From Kumtagia sp964244725 (lineage in GTDB: Bacteria > Pseudomonadota > Alphaproteobacteria > Rhizobiales > Rhizobiaceae): a stretch of 64,000 nt of DNA. The DNA lies in NCBI GenBank assembly GCA_964244725.1, contig CAXTJQ010000002.1:186001-250000 (forward strand), read 5' to 3'. Position numbers and translations under genes: made by a program. Positions 43,484 through 52,927 of this stretch are shown piece by piece. Positions within the stretch are counted from its first letter, which is position 1; the number at the start of each line of letters is the position of its first letter. Under the pieces are notes generated by a model that was not told the origin of the DNA, ran no database searches, and saw only the letters and a program-made list of their open reading frames with translations.

Positions 43484-44413
43484 GTGGTGGCGCCCATCCG
43501 CATCGCGATCGTCGGCGTCGGGAAGATCGCGCGCGATCAGCATCTCCCGACGATCAGGAACAACCGCGATTTCTCGCTGGCGGCGGCGGTCAGCCGCAAC
43601 GCGCAGGTCGCCGGCGTCGTCAACTTCACCGACATCGAGTCGCTGCTCGCCGAAAGCGAAATCGACGCGGTCGCGCTGTGCATGCCTCCGGGTCCGCGCC
43701 ACGCGGCGGCGCTGAAAGCGCTCGAAGCCGGCAAGCATGTGATGCTGGAAAAGCCGCCCGGCGCGACGCTGTCGGAACTCGACGATCTCACAGCGATGGC
43801 CGCGGCCAAGGGCGTGACGCTGTTCGCGACGTGGCATTCGCGCCAGGCGGCCGGCGTCGCCCAAGCCAAAGAATGGCTGGCGTCGCGAACGATCCGCGCC
43901 GTGCAGGTCGAGTGGGAGGAAGACGTGTGCAAATGGCATCCCGGCCAAGCGTGGATCTGGGAGCCGGGCGGGTTCGGCGTGTTCGATCCGGGCATCAACG
44001 CGCTGTCGATCATCACCGAAATCCTGCCCAAGCCGATCTTCCTGACGTCAGCCAGACTCGTCTTCCCACGGAACCGCGCCCAGCCGATCGCCGCCGACCT
44101 GACCTTCGCGGATGGCGACGGCGCGGATCGCGTACGGGCCATTTTCGACTGGCGGCAGACCGGTCCGCAGAGATGGGACATCAGCGTTTCGACCGATGAC
44201 GGGGCGCTGCTGCTGCAATCGGGCGGCGCGAAGCTGTTCATCAAGGACGAATTGATTGTCGACGGCGAGGAGCAGGAATATGCCGGTCTCTATCGGCGTT
44301 TCGGCGAGTTGATCCGGGTCGGCCTGAGCGATGTCGACATACGTCCGCTGCGGCACGTCGCCGATGCTTTCATGATCGGGCTGCACGAGCGAACCGACCC
44401 TTTCGAAGACTAG
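43484..44413 (+). CDS. Gfo/Idh/MocA oxidoreductase, probable L-arabinose/D-galactose 1-dehydrogenase
   Basis: 309-aa NAD(P)-dependent dehydrogenase. The Rossmann motif is IAIVGVGKIARDQHLP, the conserved EKPPG (Lys/Pro of the EKP motif) sits near residue 90, and the C-terminal half carries GVFDPGINALSIITEILP, containing the catalytic Asp/His-type region. It resembles galactose/arabinose 1-dehydrogenases that oxidise aldoses to lactones. GTG 43484 follows the AraD1 stop by 7 bases (ribosome site AGGGGG), so the two are co-transcribed. No lactonase gene is visible nearby. Confidence 0.85.
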   Translation: MVAPIRIAIVGVGKIARDQHLPTIRNNRDFSLAAAVSRNAQVAGVVNFTDIESLLAESEIDAVALCMPPGPRHAAALKALEAGKHVMLEKPPGATLSELDDLTAMAAAKGVTLFATWHSRQAAGVAQAKEWLASRTIRAVQVEWEEDVCKWHPGQAWIWEPGGFGVFDPGINALSIITEILPKPIFLTSARLVFPRNRAQPIAADLTFADGDGADRVRAIFDWRQTGPQRWDISVSTDDGALLLQSGGAKLFIKDELIVDGEEQEYAGLYRRFGELIRVGLSDVDIRPLRHVADAFMIGLHERTDPFED

Positions 44414-44437
44414 AAATCGATCACTGGGATCCAGCCG

Positions 44438-46261
44438 ATGAAGACGCCAGAGACCAAAACCAACCAAGCCGTCGATTCGAACCGCATGCGCCGTTCGCAG
44501 GCATGGTTCGACAATCCGATGAACCCGGACATGACGGCGCTCTACCTGGAGCGCTACATGAATTTCGGGCTGTCGCAGGCGGAGCTTCAGTCCGGCAAGC
44601 CAATCGTCGGCATCGCCCAGACCGGCTCGGACCTGTCGCCCTGCAACCGGCATCACCTCGAACTCGCCAAGCGCGTGCGCGAAGGCATCCGCGAGGCGGG
44701 CGGCATCGCGCTGGAGTTTCCGGTCCATCCGATCCAGGAGACGGGAAAACGGCCGACCGCGGGCCTCGACCGCAACCTCGCCTATCTTGGCCTCGTCGAA
44801 GTGCTCTACGGCTATCCGCTCGACGGCGTGGTGCTGACGATCGGTTGCGACAAGACCACGCCGGCCTGCCTCATGGCGGCCGCGACCGTCAACATCCCGG
44901 CGATCGCGCTGTCGGTCGGGCCGATGCTCAACGGCTGGTTCCGCGGCGAACGGACCGGGTCGGGCACGATCGTCTGGAAGGCGCGCGAATTGCTGGCCGC
45001 CGGCGAGATCGACTACGCCGGCTTCGTGGCGCTCGTGGCGTCCTCGGCGCCGTCGACCGGCTATTGCAACACGATGGGTACGGCGACGACGATGAATTCG
45101 CTCGCCGAAGCGCTCGGCATGCAATTGCCCGGCTCGGCCGCGATTCCCGCGCCGCACCGCGACCGTCAGGAGATGGCGTACCTGACCGGCCGGCGGATCG
45201 TCGACATGGTCAACGAGGACCTGAAGCCAACGGATATCCTGACGCGCGACGCCTTCGTGAACGCCATCCGCGTCAACACCGCGATCGGCGGCTCGACCAA
45301 TGCGCCGATCCATCTGAACGGCCTCGCGCGCCATGTCGGCGTCGAGCTGTCGATCGACGACTGGCAGACCTACGGCGAACAGATCCCGCTGCTGGTCAAT
45401 CTGCAGCCCGCCGGCGAATATCTCGGCGAGGACTTCCACCACGCCGGCGGCGTGCCGGCCGTCGTCAATCAGTTGATGAGCCGCGGGCTGATCGCGGAAG
45501 ACGCCATGACCGTCAACGGCAAGACGATCGGCGAGAACTGCCGCAATTCGAAGATCGAGGACGAGAAGGTGATCCGGCCGATCGATCGCCCGCTCAAGGA
45601 GCATGCCGGATTCCGCGTGCTGCGCGGCAATCTGTTCGATTCGGCGATCATGAAGCTGAGCGTCATCTCGCCGGAATTCCGTGACCGCTACCTCTCCAAC
45701 CCGAACGATCCCGATGCGTTTGAAGGTCCCGCCGTGGTATTCGACGGGCCCGAGGATTATCACGCGCGCATCGACAATCCCGACCTCGACATCGACGAGA
45801 CGACGGTGCTGTTCATGCGCGGCGCGGGGCCGATCGGCTATCCGGGCGCGGCCGAGGTCGTGAACATGCGCGCGCCTGACTATCTGCTCAAGCGCGGCAT
45901 CCATTCGCTGCCCTGCATCGGCGACGGCCGGCAATCGGGCACGTCGGGCTCGCCCTCGATCCTCAACGCCTCGCCCGAAGCGGCGGCCGGCGGCGGGTTG
46001 GCGATCCTGCGCACGGGCGACCGGGTGCGCATCGATATCGGCAAGGGGACGGCGGACATTCTCGCGCCAGTCGCCGAACTCGACAGCCGGCGCATCGACC
46101 TGGACGCGGCGGGCGGCTACAAATATCCCGACCACCAGACGCCGTGGCAGGAGATCCAGCGCGGCCTCGTCGGCCAGTTGCAGACCGGCGCGGTGCTTGA
46201 GAACGCGGTGAAATATCAGCGGATCGCGCAGACAAAAGGCATCCCGCGCGACAACCACTGA
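44438..46261 (+). CDS. IlvD/Edd family dehydratase, probable L-arabonate dehydratase
   Basis: 607-aa Fe-S dehydratase. Cluster-type cysteines are in IGCDKTTPAC and GYCNTMGTATTMNSL; LHLNGLA-like IHLNGLARH and the C-terminal GRQSGTSGSPSILNASPEAAAGG are conserved active-site blocks. It is more like aldonate dehydratases (arabonate/xylonate/galactonate) than ilvD, based on MRRSQAWFDNPMNPDMTALYLERYMNFG at its start, a typical arabonate dehydratase opening. It would turn L-arabonate into 2-keto-3-deoxyarabonate for the AraD1 protein. 24 bases after the dehydrogenase gene. Confidence 0.88.
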   Translation: MKTPETKTNQAVDSNRMRRSQAWFDNPMNPDMTALYLERYMNFGLSQAELQSGKPIVGIAQTGSDLSPCNRHHLELAKRVREGIREAGGIALEFPVHPIQETGKRPTAGLDRNLAYLGLVEVLYGYPLDGVVLTIGCDKTTPACLMAAATVNIPAIALSVGPMLNGWFRGERTGSGTIVWKARELLAAGEIDYAGFVALVASSAPSTGYCNTMGTATTMNSLAEALGMQLPGSAAIPAPHRDRQEMAYLTGRRIVDMVNEDLKPTDILTRDAFVNAIRVNTAIGGSTNAPIHLNGLARHVGVELSIDDWQTYGEQIPLLVNLQPAGEYLGEDFHHAGGVPAVVNQLMSRGLIAEDAMTVNGKTIGENCRNSKIEDEKVIRPIDRPLKEHAGFRVLRGNLFDSAIMKLSVISPEFRDRYLSNPNDPDAFEGPAVVFDGPEDYHARIDNPDLDIDETTVLFMRGAGPIGYPGAAEVVNMRAPDYLLKRGIHSLPCIGDGRQSGTSGSPSILNASPEAAAGGGLAILRTGDRVRIDIGKGTADILAPVAELDSRRIDLDAAGGYKYPDHQTPWQEIQRGLVGQLQTGAVLENAVKYQRIAQTKGIPRDNH

Positions 46262-46413
46262 AAGGAAATTCGGGCTGGCTGCAAATCGCCGTTCCGCGAT
46301 TCCGGTGCTCACGTCTTGAACTTAAACTCCGCTCCGGATCTCGAGACAGCCGTTTACGCATCGCCCTGACGAATTCCCGAACAGGCTTTGTCCCGCGCGG
46401 TCGGCAGCAACAC

Positions 46414-47298
46414 TCACGGGGCCGGGACGGTTTCAGGCTCCGGCTGGCGCGGGCGGCTGAAGAGGTTGAGCGTGTTGCCGAACAGGATCAGCGCAGCGCC
46501 GGCCGCCGTCAACATGTCGATGCGTTCCGAAAAGGCGAGATAGCCGAGCAGGGCGGTCGCGGGCACGCGCAGGAAATCCATCGGCATCACGACCGTGGCA
46601 TCGGCGTGGACCATGGCGCGCGCCATGCAGTAATGCGCATAGCTGCCGGCGAAGGCGATGACCACGATCCATGGCAGGACGTCCAGCGTGGGGGTGCGCC
46701 AGACGATGGCCGCCGGAACCAGACCGAGCACCGACTGGATCACTAGCATCCAGAAGATGATCGCGACGACCGATTCCGTCGAGGTCAGCGCCTTCATCGC
46801 GATGAAGGAAATGGCAAACGCGAAGGCCGCGCCGAGCACCAGCAACTGACCGGAACTGTAACTGTGGACGCCGGGCCGCACGATGACCAAGACGCCGAGC
46901 AGGCCGAGCGCGATCGCGGCGGTCTTCCAGACATTCATGCTTTCACCGAGGAACGCCATCGCGAGCAGCGCCGTCCAGATCGGCGCCGTGAATTCGATCG
47001 CCACAAGCTGCGCCAGCGGGATCATGGTGAGCGCGCCGAGCCAGGCGGCCTGTCCGGCATAGTGCGCGACGTTGCGGCCGATGTGCAGGACGGGTCGGCC
47101 GGTCGCCATGGCGCGCAGGCCGCCGGCCCGGCGAACGAGCGGATAAAGCATGAGCCAGCCCAGGACCGAGCGCATCTCCATGACCTGAAGGACATGGAGC
47201 TGACGCGTGGTCTCGCGTCCCGACAAAGTCATGAGCAGGAGGCACGCCAGCGAACACATCATCCAGAACGCCGCGCGAAGATTCGATTGGGTCGCCAT
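46414..47298 (-). CDS. EamA/DMT family transporter
   Basis: 294-aa membrane protein with ten predicted helices arranged as two EamA repeats (the second begins about residue 150 with LVLGAAFAFAISFIAMKALTS). LAQLVAIEFTAPIWTALLAMAFLGE and ATVVMPMDFLRVPATALLGYLAFSERID are the repeat signatures. It probably exports a metabolite such as an amino acid; substrate unknown. ATG 47298 is chosen rather than the frame to 47334. Stands alone. Confidence 0.88.
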   Translation of the reverse strand: MATQSNLRAAFWMMCSLACLLLMTLSGRETTRQLHVLQVMEMRSVLGWLMLYPLVRRAGGLRAMATGRPVLHIGRNVAHYAGQAAWLGALTMIPLAQLVAIEFTAPIWTALLAMAFLGESMNVWKTAAIALGLLGVLVIVRPGVHSYSSGQLLVLGAAFAFAISFIAMKALTSTESVVAIIFWMLVIQSVLGLVPAAIVWRTPTLDVLPWIVVIAFAGSYAHYCMARAMVHADATVVMPMDFLRVPATALLGYLAFSERIDMLTAAGAALILFGNTLNLFSRPRQPEPETVPAP

Positions 47299-47404
47299 GG
47301 CGCGGGGTGTCGCAAGCCTCCGCCAGGAATTCAACCCTCGTCCACAGGGCCGGAGCGCGAACGTGGTTTAAGGAGATTTAACGGGTTGCGGTCATGATCG
47401 CCGC

Positions 47405-48130
47405 ATGGCTGGCTTTCATCTTCCGAAGTTTCGGTGGCTCGTGATCGGCGCGGTGGCGGCGGGAGGCTGGGCGATGACCCAGGACCCACCCAAACGCGAG
47501 CATTGGCAACACCAGCAGGGAACCGACTCCGGCGCTCGCAAGGCGATGGAAACGGCCGCCTTGAAGCCGACTCCCGAGACCGCCGCCCCGCCGGCGCGCC
47601 GGCCGCCCGAACTGACGACCAGTTCGATCGCGCCGCCGGAAGCGGGCCTTGCCACGCGGATGGACCCCGATGCAAGGCCGGTCGAAACGCCGGATGCGAC
47701 CGACACGGCCTTGTGGACGACCGAGAAGGTCAAGATGCGGAAGGAGGCGACGACGTCCTCTTCGGTCGTGACCACTTTGAAGGGTGGCCAGTCCGTCACG
47801 GTGCTGGCGTCGGAAGGCAAATGGAAAAAAGTCTCGGCGGGTGGGCGGACCGGTTGGGTCAGAGACGATTTCCTCGCGAAAGCGGACGACCTTCCGGCGG
47901 TAGCCATCATCGCGCCGCGTCCCAAGTCCGATGTCGGCCTGATGTCGAAACCGGCGAAGACGCAAACGGCCTCGGCGGCGACGCCGATGTCGGATTGGGG
48001 CGCCTTGCGGCCGGCCCGTGCGCCCCAGGGCGGCGATTGCCAATGCCCCTACGATCTCATGCTGAACGGCAAGCAATGCGGCGACCATAGCGCCTACGCC
48101 AAGGGCCGTGACGCATCCTGCTTCTTCTGA
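47405..48130 (+). CDS. SH3b domain protein with Cys-rich C-terminus
   Basis: 241-aa exported protein. An N-terminal membrane segment (FRWLVIGAVAAGGWAM) is followed by a Pro/Thr/Ala-rich linker (25-105), a bacterial SH3 domain (about 105-155: KVKMRKEATTSSSVVTTLKGGQSVTVL, GWVRDDFL), and a Cys-rich end GDCQCPYDLMLNGKQCGDHSAYAKG. This C-terminal motif recurs in rhizobial SH3b proteins, from memory. Probably anchored in the inner membrane, facing the periplasm, with a cell-wall-related role. Confidence 0.8.
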   Translation: MAGFHLPKFRWLVIGAVAAGGWAMTQDPPKREHWQHQQGTDSGARKAMETAALKPTPETAAPPARRPPELTTSSIAPPEAGLATRMDPDARPVETPDATDTALWTTEKVKMRKEATTSSSVVTTLKGGQSVTVLASEGKWKKVSAGGRTGWVRDDFLAKADDLPAVAIIAPRPKSDVGLMSKPAKTQTASAATPMSDWGALRPARAPQGGDCQCPYDLMLNGKQCGDHSAYAKGRDASCFF

Positions 48131-48169
48131 GCCGCCACGCCTACCTGGCCCAGTCGTTCGAAACGGCAA

Positions 48170-48195
48170 AACCCGGCGCTAAACCGCGCCGGGTT
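48170..48195. terminator. Bidirectional terminator after the SH3b gene
   Basis: AACCCGGCGC (48170-48179), loop TAAACC, GCGCCGGGTT (48186-48195) make a perfect 10-bp stem between two convergent genes, with ATT(G)AATTT on one side and AAAC/TTTTGCC-type bases on the other. Confidence 0.7.
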
Positions 48196-48219
48196 ATTGA
48201 ATTTGCGATGTGACGATGA

Positions 48220-48531
48220 TCAACGGCGCGAAAAGAAGATCGCGAGCAGGCCTACCAGGCCGACGCCGATCAGCGCCGCGGTCATGGGATTGTCGCTCGC
48301 CGCCTTGCCGACCCGCTCCGACTGCTTGCGGAGATGGGGCAGCGCGTCGCTCAGACGGTCGGCGAGATCGTCGTAAAGGTCGCTGGCGACATCCTTGCCC
48401 TGATCGTAGGCGGCCGAGCCGCGTTTATTGAGCGACTTACGCAGGGACGCGACTTCCTTCTGGAGACGCGCGATCTGCTCTTCCATGTCGTCGGAGAGGT
48501 CGTGGCGAAGCTTGGTGAATGTCGAGGCCAT
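48220..48531 (-). CDS. DUF883-like ribosome/membrane-anchor protein
   Basis: 103-aa protein. A charged helical region (residues 1-75, ASTFTKLRHDLSDDMEEQIARLQKEVASL) with coiled-coil pattern precedes a C-terminal membrane helix (84-100, MTAALIGVGLVGLLAIFF) ending in SRR. This resembles DUF883/ElaB/YqjD proteins, which tether ribosomes to the inner membrane in stationary phase in E. coli. ATG 48531 has AAAGGA upstream. The longer frame to 48804 overlaps cobT and is rejected. Confidence 0.75.
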   Translation of the reverse strand: MASTFTKLRHDLSDDMEEQIARLQKEVASLRKSLNKRGSAAYDQGKDVASDLYDDLADRLSDALPHLRKQSERVGKAASDNPMTAALIGVGLVGLLAIFFSRR

Positions 48532-48605
48532 TTTACAAAATTCCTTTCCTGAAGTCGGCCCGAAACGCGTGTGCCTATAGATCGTTCCGCCGTGATTCGG
48601 AGCGA

Positions 48606-49616
48606 TCAGCCTTCGGATACGCCGGCTTCCACAAAGCTCGCCATGCCCGTGTGGCAGGCGAGCGCGGAGCGCAGCACATTGACCGAGAGGCACGCGCCGG
48701 AGCCTTCGCCCAGCCGCATCCCGAGGTCGAGCAGGGGCGAAAGCTTCATCGCCGCCAGCAGATTGCGATGCCCGGCTTCGGCCGAAACATGCGCCGCGCA
48801 GCAATGGTCGAGGCCCCCGGCATGGAGCTTGAACAACGGCGCTACGGCCGCCGTGCAGACGAAGCCGTCGAGAAGCACGGGGATCTCCTGGCGCCGGGCC
48901 GCGACCGTCGCCCCCAAAATGGCGGCGAGTTCGCGCCCGCCGAGGGCGGCGGCGACGCGTAGCGGATCGATCAACAATTCGGCGTCACGGCGCAGCGCGG
49001 ACTCGATGGCCGCGATCTTGCGGTCGAGCCCCGCATCGTCAACGCCAGTTCCGCGTCCGACCCATTGCGCCGCGGCGCCGCCAAACAGGGCCGCGGCGAT
49101 GGCGGCGGCCGCCGTGGTATTGCCGATGCCCATCTCGCCAAGGCAAAGCAGGTCGGTATTGGGCTCGACCGCCGCGTAGCCGCGCGAGACGGCTTCGAGG
49201 AAGTCGGCCTCCGACATGGCCGGCGCAAGCGTGAAGTCGGCGGTCGGCCGGTCGATGTCGAGCGTGAGGACGTTGAGTTTTGCGTTGGCGGTGCGCGCCA
49301 GCTGATTGATCGCCGCGCCCCCGGCGGCGAAGTTGGCGACCATCTGGCCGGTGACTTCGGATGGAAAAGCCGACACGCCCCGCGCCGTCACGCCGTGCGA
49401 CCCAGCAAAGACGACGACCTTGACCGAGTCCAGCACTGGCAAGTCGCGGCCCTGCCAGCGCGCCAGCCAGGCGACGAGGCTTTCCAGCCGGCCGAGGCTG
49501 CCGCGCGGTTTGGTGAGAACATCCTGACGGGCCGCCACGGCATCCGCGGCCGAGGCATTTCCCGGCGAGGGCTCGCCGCACGCGGCGCGGAGGTCGTCGA
49601 GGGAGGCGAAGGTCAT
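48606..49616 (-). CDS. cobT: Nicotinate-nucleotide--dimethylbenzimidazole phosphoribosyltransferase
   Basis: 336-aa CobT (called CobU in Pseudomonas denitrificans) that makes alpha-ribazole phosphate for the lower ligand of B12. Motifs include RGSLGRLESLVAWLARWQ, VVFAGSHGVTARGVSAFP, LLCLGEMGIGNTTAAAAI, and the C-terminal GMRLGEGSGACL with the catalytic Glu. Last gene of the minus-strand cobalamin run, 19 bases after cobS. ATG 49616 chosen; the frame continues upstream across cobS. Confidence 0.95.
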   Translation of the reverse strand: MTFASLDDLRAACGEPSPGNASAADAVAARQDVLTKPRGSLGRLESLVAWLARWQGRDLPVLDSVKVVVFAGSHGVTARGVSAFPSEVTGQMVANFAAGGAAINQLARTANAKLNVLTLDIDRPTADFTLAPAMSEADFLEAVSRGYAAVEPNTDLLCLGEMGIGNTTAAAAIAAALFGGAAAQWVGRGTGVDDAGLDRKIAAIESALRRDAELLIDPLRVAAALGGRELAAILGATVAARRQEIPVLLDGFVCTAAVAPLFKLHAGGLDHCCAAHVSAEAGHRNLLAAMKLSPLLDLGMRLGEGSGACLSVNVLRSALACHTGMASFVEAGVSEG

Positions 49617-49635
49617 GATGCGTGTCCCGAGAGGT

Positions 49636-50394
49636 TCAAAGGAATGCGGACGCGGTGAGAAGGACGATGGCTTCCGCGACTTGCTGCATTGCGCCGAGCG
49701 TATCGCCGGTCTGTCCGCCGATCTGGCGCAGGCATAGCGAGCGGAACAGGAGGAAGGCGACCGCGACGAGCGTTGCGCTCGACAACGCGGCGGCCGGGCC
49801 GAGCGGCATGAGCATGGCCACGCCGATGACGATGGCCGCGCCGGCGACCGGCACGCCGATGGCGCCGGCGCTGGCGGACAGACCTTGAGCTCGCGCCGAA
49901 GGCAAAAACCGCATGAAGGCGGGCAGGACTCCGCGCGAGGCGCCATGCGCGGCGATCAGCGCCGCCAGAACAGGGCCAGGCATCGCGATATCCTGGATCG
50001 CACTCCAGCGGATAAGAATCGACATCGCCAGCGACGCCGCGCCGAACGCGCCGATGCGGCTGTCGCGCATGATTTCGAGTTTGCGCTCGCGGTCCCGCCC
50101 GCCGCCGAACCCGTCGGCGGTATCGGAGAGTCCGTCTTCGTGCAGGCAGCCGGTGATCGCTATCGTGCCAGCCAGCGCGAGCGCGGCGCACGATCCTGAC
50201 GACAGATCGCCGAGGTCGGCGAAGAAAAAAACTGCGGCCCCGGCCAGGCCGACGACGAGCCCTGCCAAGGGCGCGGCCCAGATGGCTTGGGCAAGCGTAC
50301 GCTTGTCGTGGACGGCGGCGGGAACTGGGAGCCGCGAGAAAAAGCCGACACAGAATGCGATGTCTCGAAGCGCGGCGACGGGCGAGAGGATCAT
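49636..50394 (-). CDS. cobS: Adenosylcobinamide-GDP ribazoletransferase (cobalamin synthase)
   Basis: 252-aa integral membrane enzyme (CobV in P. denitrificans) joining adenosylcobinamide-GDP and alpha-ribazole. It has about six helices and the metal-binding motif CLHEDGLSDTADGFGGG near residue 75, plus RDSRIGAFGAASL. ATG 50394 overlaps the cobB stop as ATGA, showing coupled translation. It acts with cobT just downstream to complete the nucleotide loop. Confidence 0.94.
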   Translation of the reverse strand: MILSPVAALRDIAFCVGFFSRLPVPAAVHDKRTLAQAIWAAPLAGLVVGLAGAAVFFFADLGDLSSGSCAALALAGTIAITGCLHEDGLSDTADGFGGGRDRERKLEIMRDSRIGAFGAASLAMSILIRWSAIQDIAMPGPVLAALIAAHGASRGVLPAFMRFLPSARAQGLSASAGAIGVPVAGAAIVIGVAMLMPLGPAAALSSATLVAVAFLLFRSLCLRQIGGQTGDTLGAMQQVAEAIVLLTASAFL

Positions 50395-51707
50395 GCGCCG
50401 GCTCGTGCAATCGCGTGAAAAAACGCGCCGGTGACAAGCCCACGCCGGGCGCCGGAGGCGGGCAGCGCCGCGCCGAGGCCATCGGCAAGGTCGGCGAGCG
50501 GCTCGTCTGAGCCGGAATCGACGATGCGCGCGTAGTGGAATTCGTGGCCGCGAATCACATCCCCGGCCTTGCCGATCGGGCAATCGCTTCGCAGAGTGGC
50601 CTGGCGGTAGCCGAGGTTCATGCGGCGCGTCGCGAAACTGGTCGAATGGCCGAGCAAGCCCAACATCGGGTGCGTCGTCCCCTCCGCGTCCTCAAGCGTT
50701 TCGCCCAGCACCATGAAGCCGCCGCACTCGCCATGGACCGGGCGCGTTTGCGCAATGACGCGCATGCCGGTCAGGAAAGTCGTCGCGTGGGCAAGTTTCC
50801 CGGCATGCAATTCCGGATAGCCGCCCGGCAGCCAGCAGACATCGCAGTCCGGCGGAGGCGGCTGGTCGGACAAAGGCGAGAACGGCACGATTTGCGCGCC
50901 TGCGGCGCGCCACTGCGCAAGAAGGTGCGGGTAGAGAAAGGTGAAGGCCGCATCCTGCGCCAGCGCGATGCGCTGTCCCGGCGGGGGCAGGGCGACCGCC
51001 TCACTGGCCGCCGGTGCAATCGGCGACATCAGGCCGACGATTTGGTCGATGTCGAGCGAGCGTTCCATCGCATCGGCGAGACGGTCCATATGGGCGTCGA
51101 GATCGGAGAGTTCGCTGGCCTGGACCAGGCCGAGATGGCGCTCCGGCAGGGTCAACGCCGGATCGCGCAGGACCGCGCCGACGACCGGCAGGCCGATGGC
51201 CTCGATCGCGTCCGTGGAAAGCTTGCGGTGGCGCTCGCTGCCGACGCGGTTGAGCACGACGCCGGCGATCCGCACCGCGGGATCATAGGTCGCGAAGCCC
51301 TTGGCGACGGCGGCTGCGGTCTGGCTTTGGCCCGACACGTCGAGCACGAGCAGCACCGGCAGGCCGTAACGGCGCGAAAGATCGGCGGCCGCGCCCGAGC
51401 GGCCTTCGCCGGCCATGATCCCGTCGAACAGGCCCATGGCGCTTTCGACCACCACGAGGTCGGCATCGGCGGCCGCGCCCGCGACAAGCGTGTCGAGCAC
51501 GGGCGGCGGCATTGCCCAGGAATCAAGGTTGACGCCCGCTATCCCGCTGGCGGCGGCATGAAAGGCCGGATCGATATAGTCGGGGCCGGATTTCGCGCCG
51601 CGCGCCCGAAAGCCGCGCCGCTTCAAGGCGCGCAGCAGGCCGATGGCGACGCTGGTCTTGCCGGAACCGGAACGCGGCGCGCCGATGACAATGCCGCGCG
51701 CGGTCAC
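50391..51707 (-). CDS. cobB: Cobyrinate/hydrogenobyrinate a,c-diamide synthase
   Basis: 438-aa glutamine-dependent amidase. The N-terminal ATPase domain starts with the P-loop IGAPRSGSGKTSVA and has KSGPDYIDPAFH; the C-terminal class I glutamine amidotransferase domain shows HGECGGFMVLGE (nucleophilic Cys) and LLGHSTSFATRRMNLGYRQA. It amidates the a and c side chains before cobalt insertion by cobNST. GTG 51707 is the start, about 60 bases from the divergent cbiD region. Confidence 0.94.
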   Translation of the reverse strand: MTARGIVIGAPRSGSGKTSVAIGLLRALKRRGFRARGAKSGPDYIDPAFHAAASGIAGVNLDSWAMPPPVLDTLVAGAAADADLVVVESAMGLFDGIMAGEGRSGAAADLSRRYGLPVLLVLDVSGQSQTAAAVAKGFATYDPAVRIAGVVLNRVGSERHRKLSTDAIEAIGLPVVGAVLRDPALTLPERHLGLVQASELSDLDAHMDRLADAMERSLDIDQIVGLMSPIAPAASEAVALPPPGQRIALAQDAAFTFLYPHLLAQWRAAGAQIVPFSPLSDQPPPPDCDVCWLPGGYPELHAGKLAHATTFLTGMRVIAQTRPVHGECGGFMVLGETLEDAEGTTHPMLGLLGHSTSFATRRMNLGYRQATLRSDCPIGKAGDVIRGHEFHYARIVDSGSDEPLADLADGLGAALPASGARRGLVTGAFFHAIARAGA

Positions 51708-51802
51708 CGGCGGTCCTCTCGCCCAGGGTTATCGCTGCATGTCAGTGGCGGCATGTCCTTTGTGCGATGACGGCGTGGCATACCCGGCTTATAGATTGCT
51801 TG

Positions 51803-52927
51803 ATGGATGCAGAGGATACTGACGATCGACCTTTGAAGCGCGGCTGGACGACCGGCGCGTGCGCGGCGGCTGCAGCCAAGGCGGCTTGCGCGGCGCTGCT
51901 CGGCCGAGATTTTCCCGATCCCGTGGAGATCGGGCTGCCGGGCGGAAAGCGGGTCGCATTCGCCTTGGCGGTGACGGAGCGACAAGACGGCGAAGCGACG
52001 GCGGGCATTGTCAAGGATGCCGGCGACGACCCGGACGTGACGCATGGCGCTCTGGTCAAGAGCACCGTGCGGGCGGGCGCGGCAGGCAGCGGCGTCACCT
52101 TCAAGCGTGGACGAGGCGTCGGGCTGGTGACCCGGCCGGGCCTGCCGGTGCCGATCGGCGAGCCGGCGATCAATCCGATCCCTCGGCAGATGATCGCGCA
52201 GGCGATCCGCGAGGTGGCCGGCGGGGGGGCCGACTTCGAGGTCGAGGTGTCGGTGCCGGACGGCGAGGCGCTGGCGCCAAAGACGCTCAATCCGCGCCTC
52301 GGCATCCTGCACGGCATCTCGATCCTCGGCACGACGGGTGTCGTCATTCCCTATTCCTGCTCGGCCTGGATCCACTCCATTCATCGCGGCATCGACGTCG
52401 CGCGCGCCATGGGCCTCGACCATATCGCCGGCTCGACCGGCAACGCATCCGAGGCGGCCGTGCAGAAATTTCACCATCTGCACGAGGTCGCCCTCATCGA
52501 CATGGGGGATTTCGTCGGCGGCATGCTGAAATACGTCCGTGCGCACCCGATACGGCGGGTCACGATCGCGGGCGGCGTCGCCAAGATAACCAAGCTCGCG
52601 CAGGGCATGCTCGACGTGCACTCCAAGCGCGGCGCGGCCGATCTCGATGCGCTGGCGGCGGTCGCGCACGAGGCGGGCGGCAGCGAGGCCCTGGCAGCAA
52701 GGATGCGCGGCGCCAATATGGTGGCGGAGGCGTTCGCACTGGCGGCCGATGCCGGAATCGCGATCGGCGATGTCATAGCGGCGGAGGCCCGACGCACGGC
52801 GGCGGCTACGCTCGATCATCCGGACATCGCGCTCGAAATTCTGATCTTCGACCGCGATGGTCATCTTGCCGGCCATGCGCCCTTCGCCGCCACTCATGAC
52901 CCCACCCGGTCCCGAAAGCGGCGCTGA
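51803..52927 (+). CDS. cbiD: Cobalt-precorrin-5B (C1)-methyltransferase
   Basis: About 374-aa CbiD with LKRGWTTGACAAAAAKAAC (family opening), DAGDDPDVTHG, GRGVGLVTRPGLPVPIGEPAINP, and TGNASEAAVQKFHHL. CbiD is the C1-methyltransferase of the anaerobic route and substitutes for CobF in a number of aerobic producers; no cobF is seen in this cluster. The frame is open from ATG 51767, and ATG 51803 is favoured since it starts just before the conserved region; neither has a clear ribosome site. It lies on the opposite strand from the rest and overlaps cobM by 34 bases at its 3' end. Confidence 0.92.
   Translation: MDAEDTDDRPLKRGWTTGACAAAAAKAACAALLGRDFPDPVEIGLPGGKRVAFALAVTERQDGEATAGIVKDAGDDPDVTHGALVKSTVRAGAAGSGVTFKRGRGVGLVTRPGLPVPIGEPAINPIPRQMIAQAIREVAGGGADFEVEVSVPDGEALAPKTLNPRLGILHGISILGTTGVVIPYSCSAWIHSIHRGIDVARAMGLDHIAGSTGNASEAAVQKFHHLHEVALIDMGDFVGGMLKYVRAHPIRRVTIAGGVAKITKLAQGMLDVHSKRGAADLDALAAVAHEAGGSEALAARMRGANMVAEAFALAADAGIAIGDVIAAEARRTAAATLDHPDIALEILIFDRDGHLAGHAPFAATHDPTRSRKRR

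Noticed and set aside
44048..46312. 754-codon minus-strand open frame opposite the dehydratase gene
   Set aside because: Shadow of a clear IlvD/Edd-family enzyme on the other strand.
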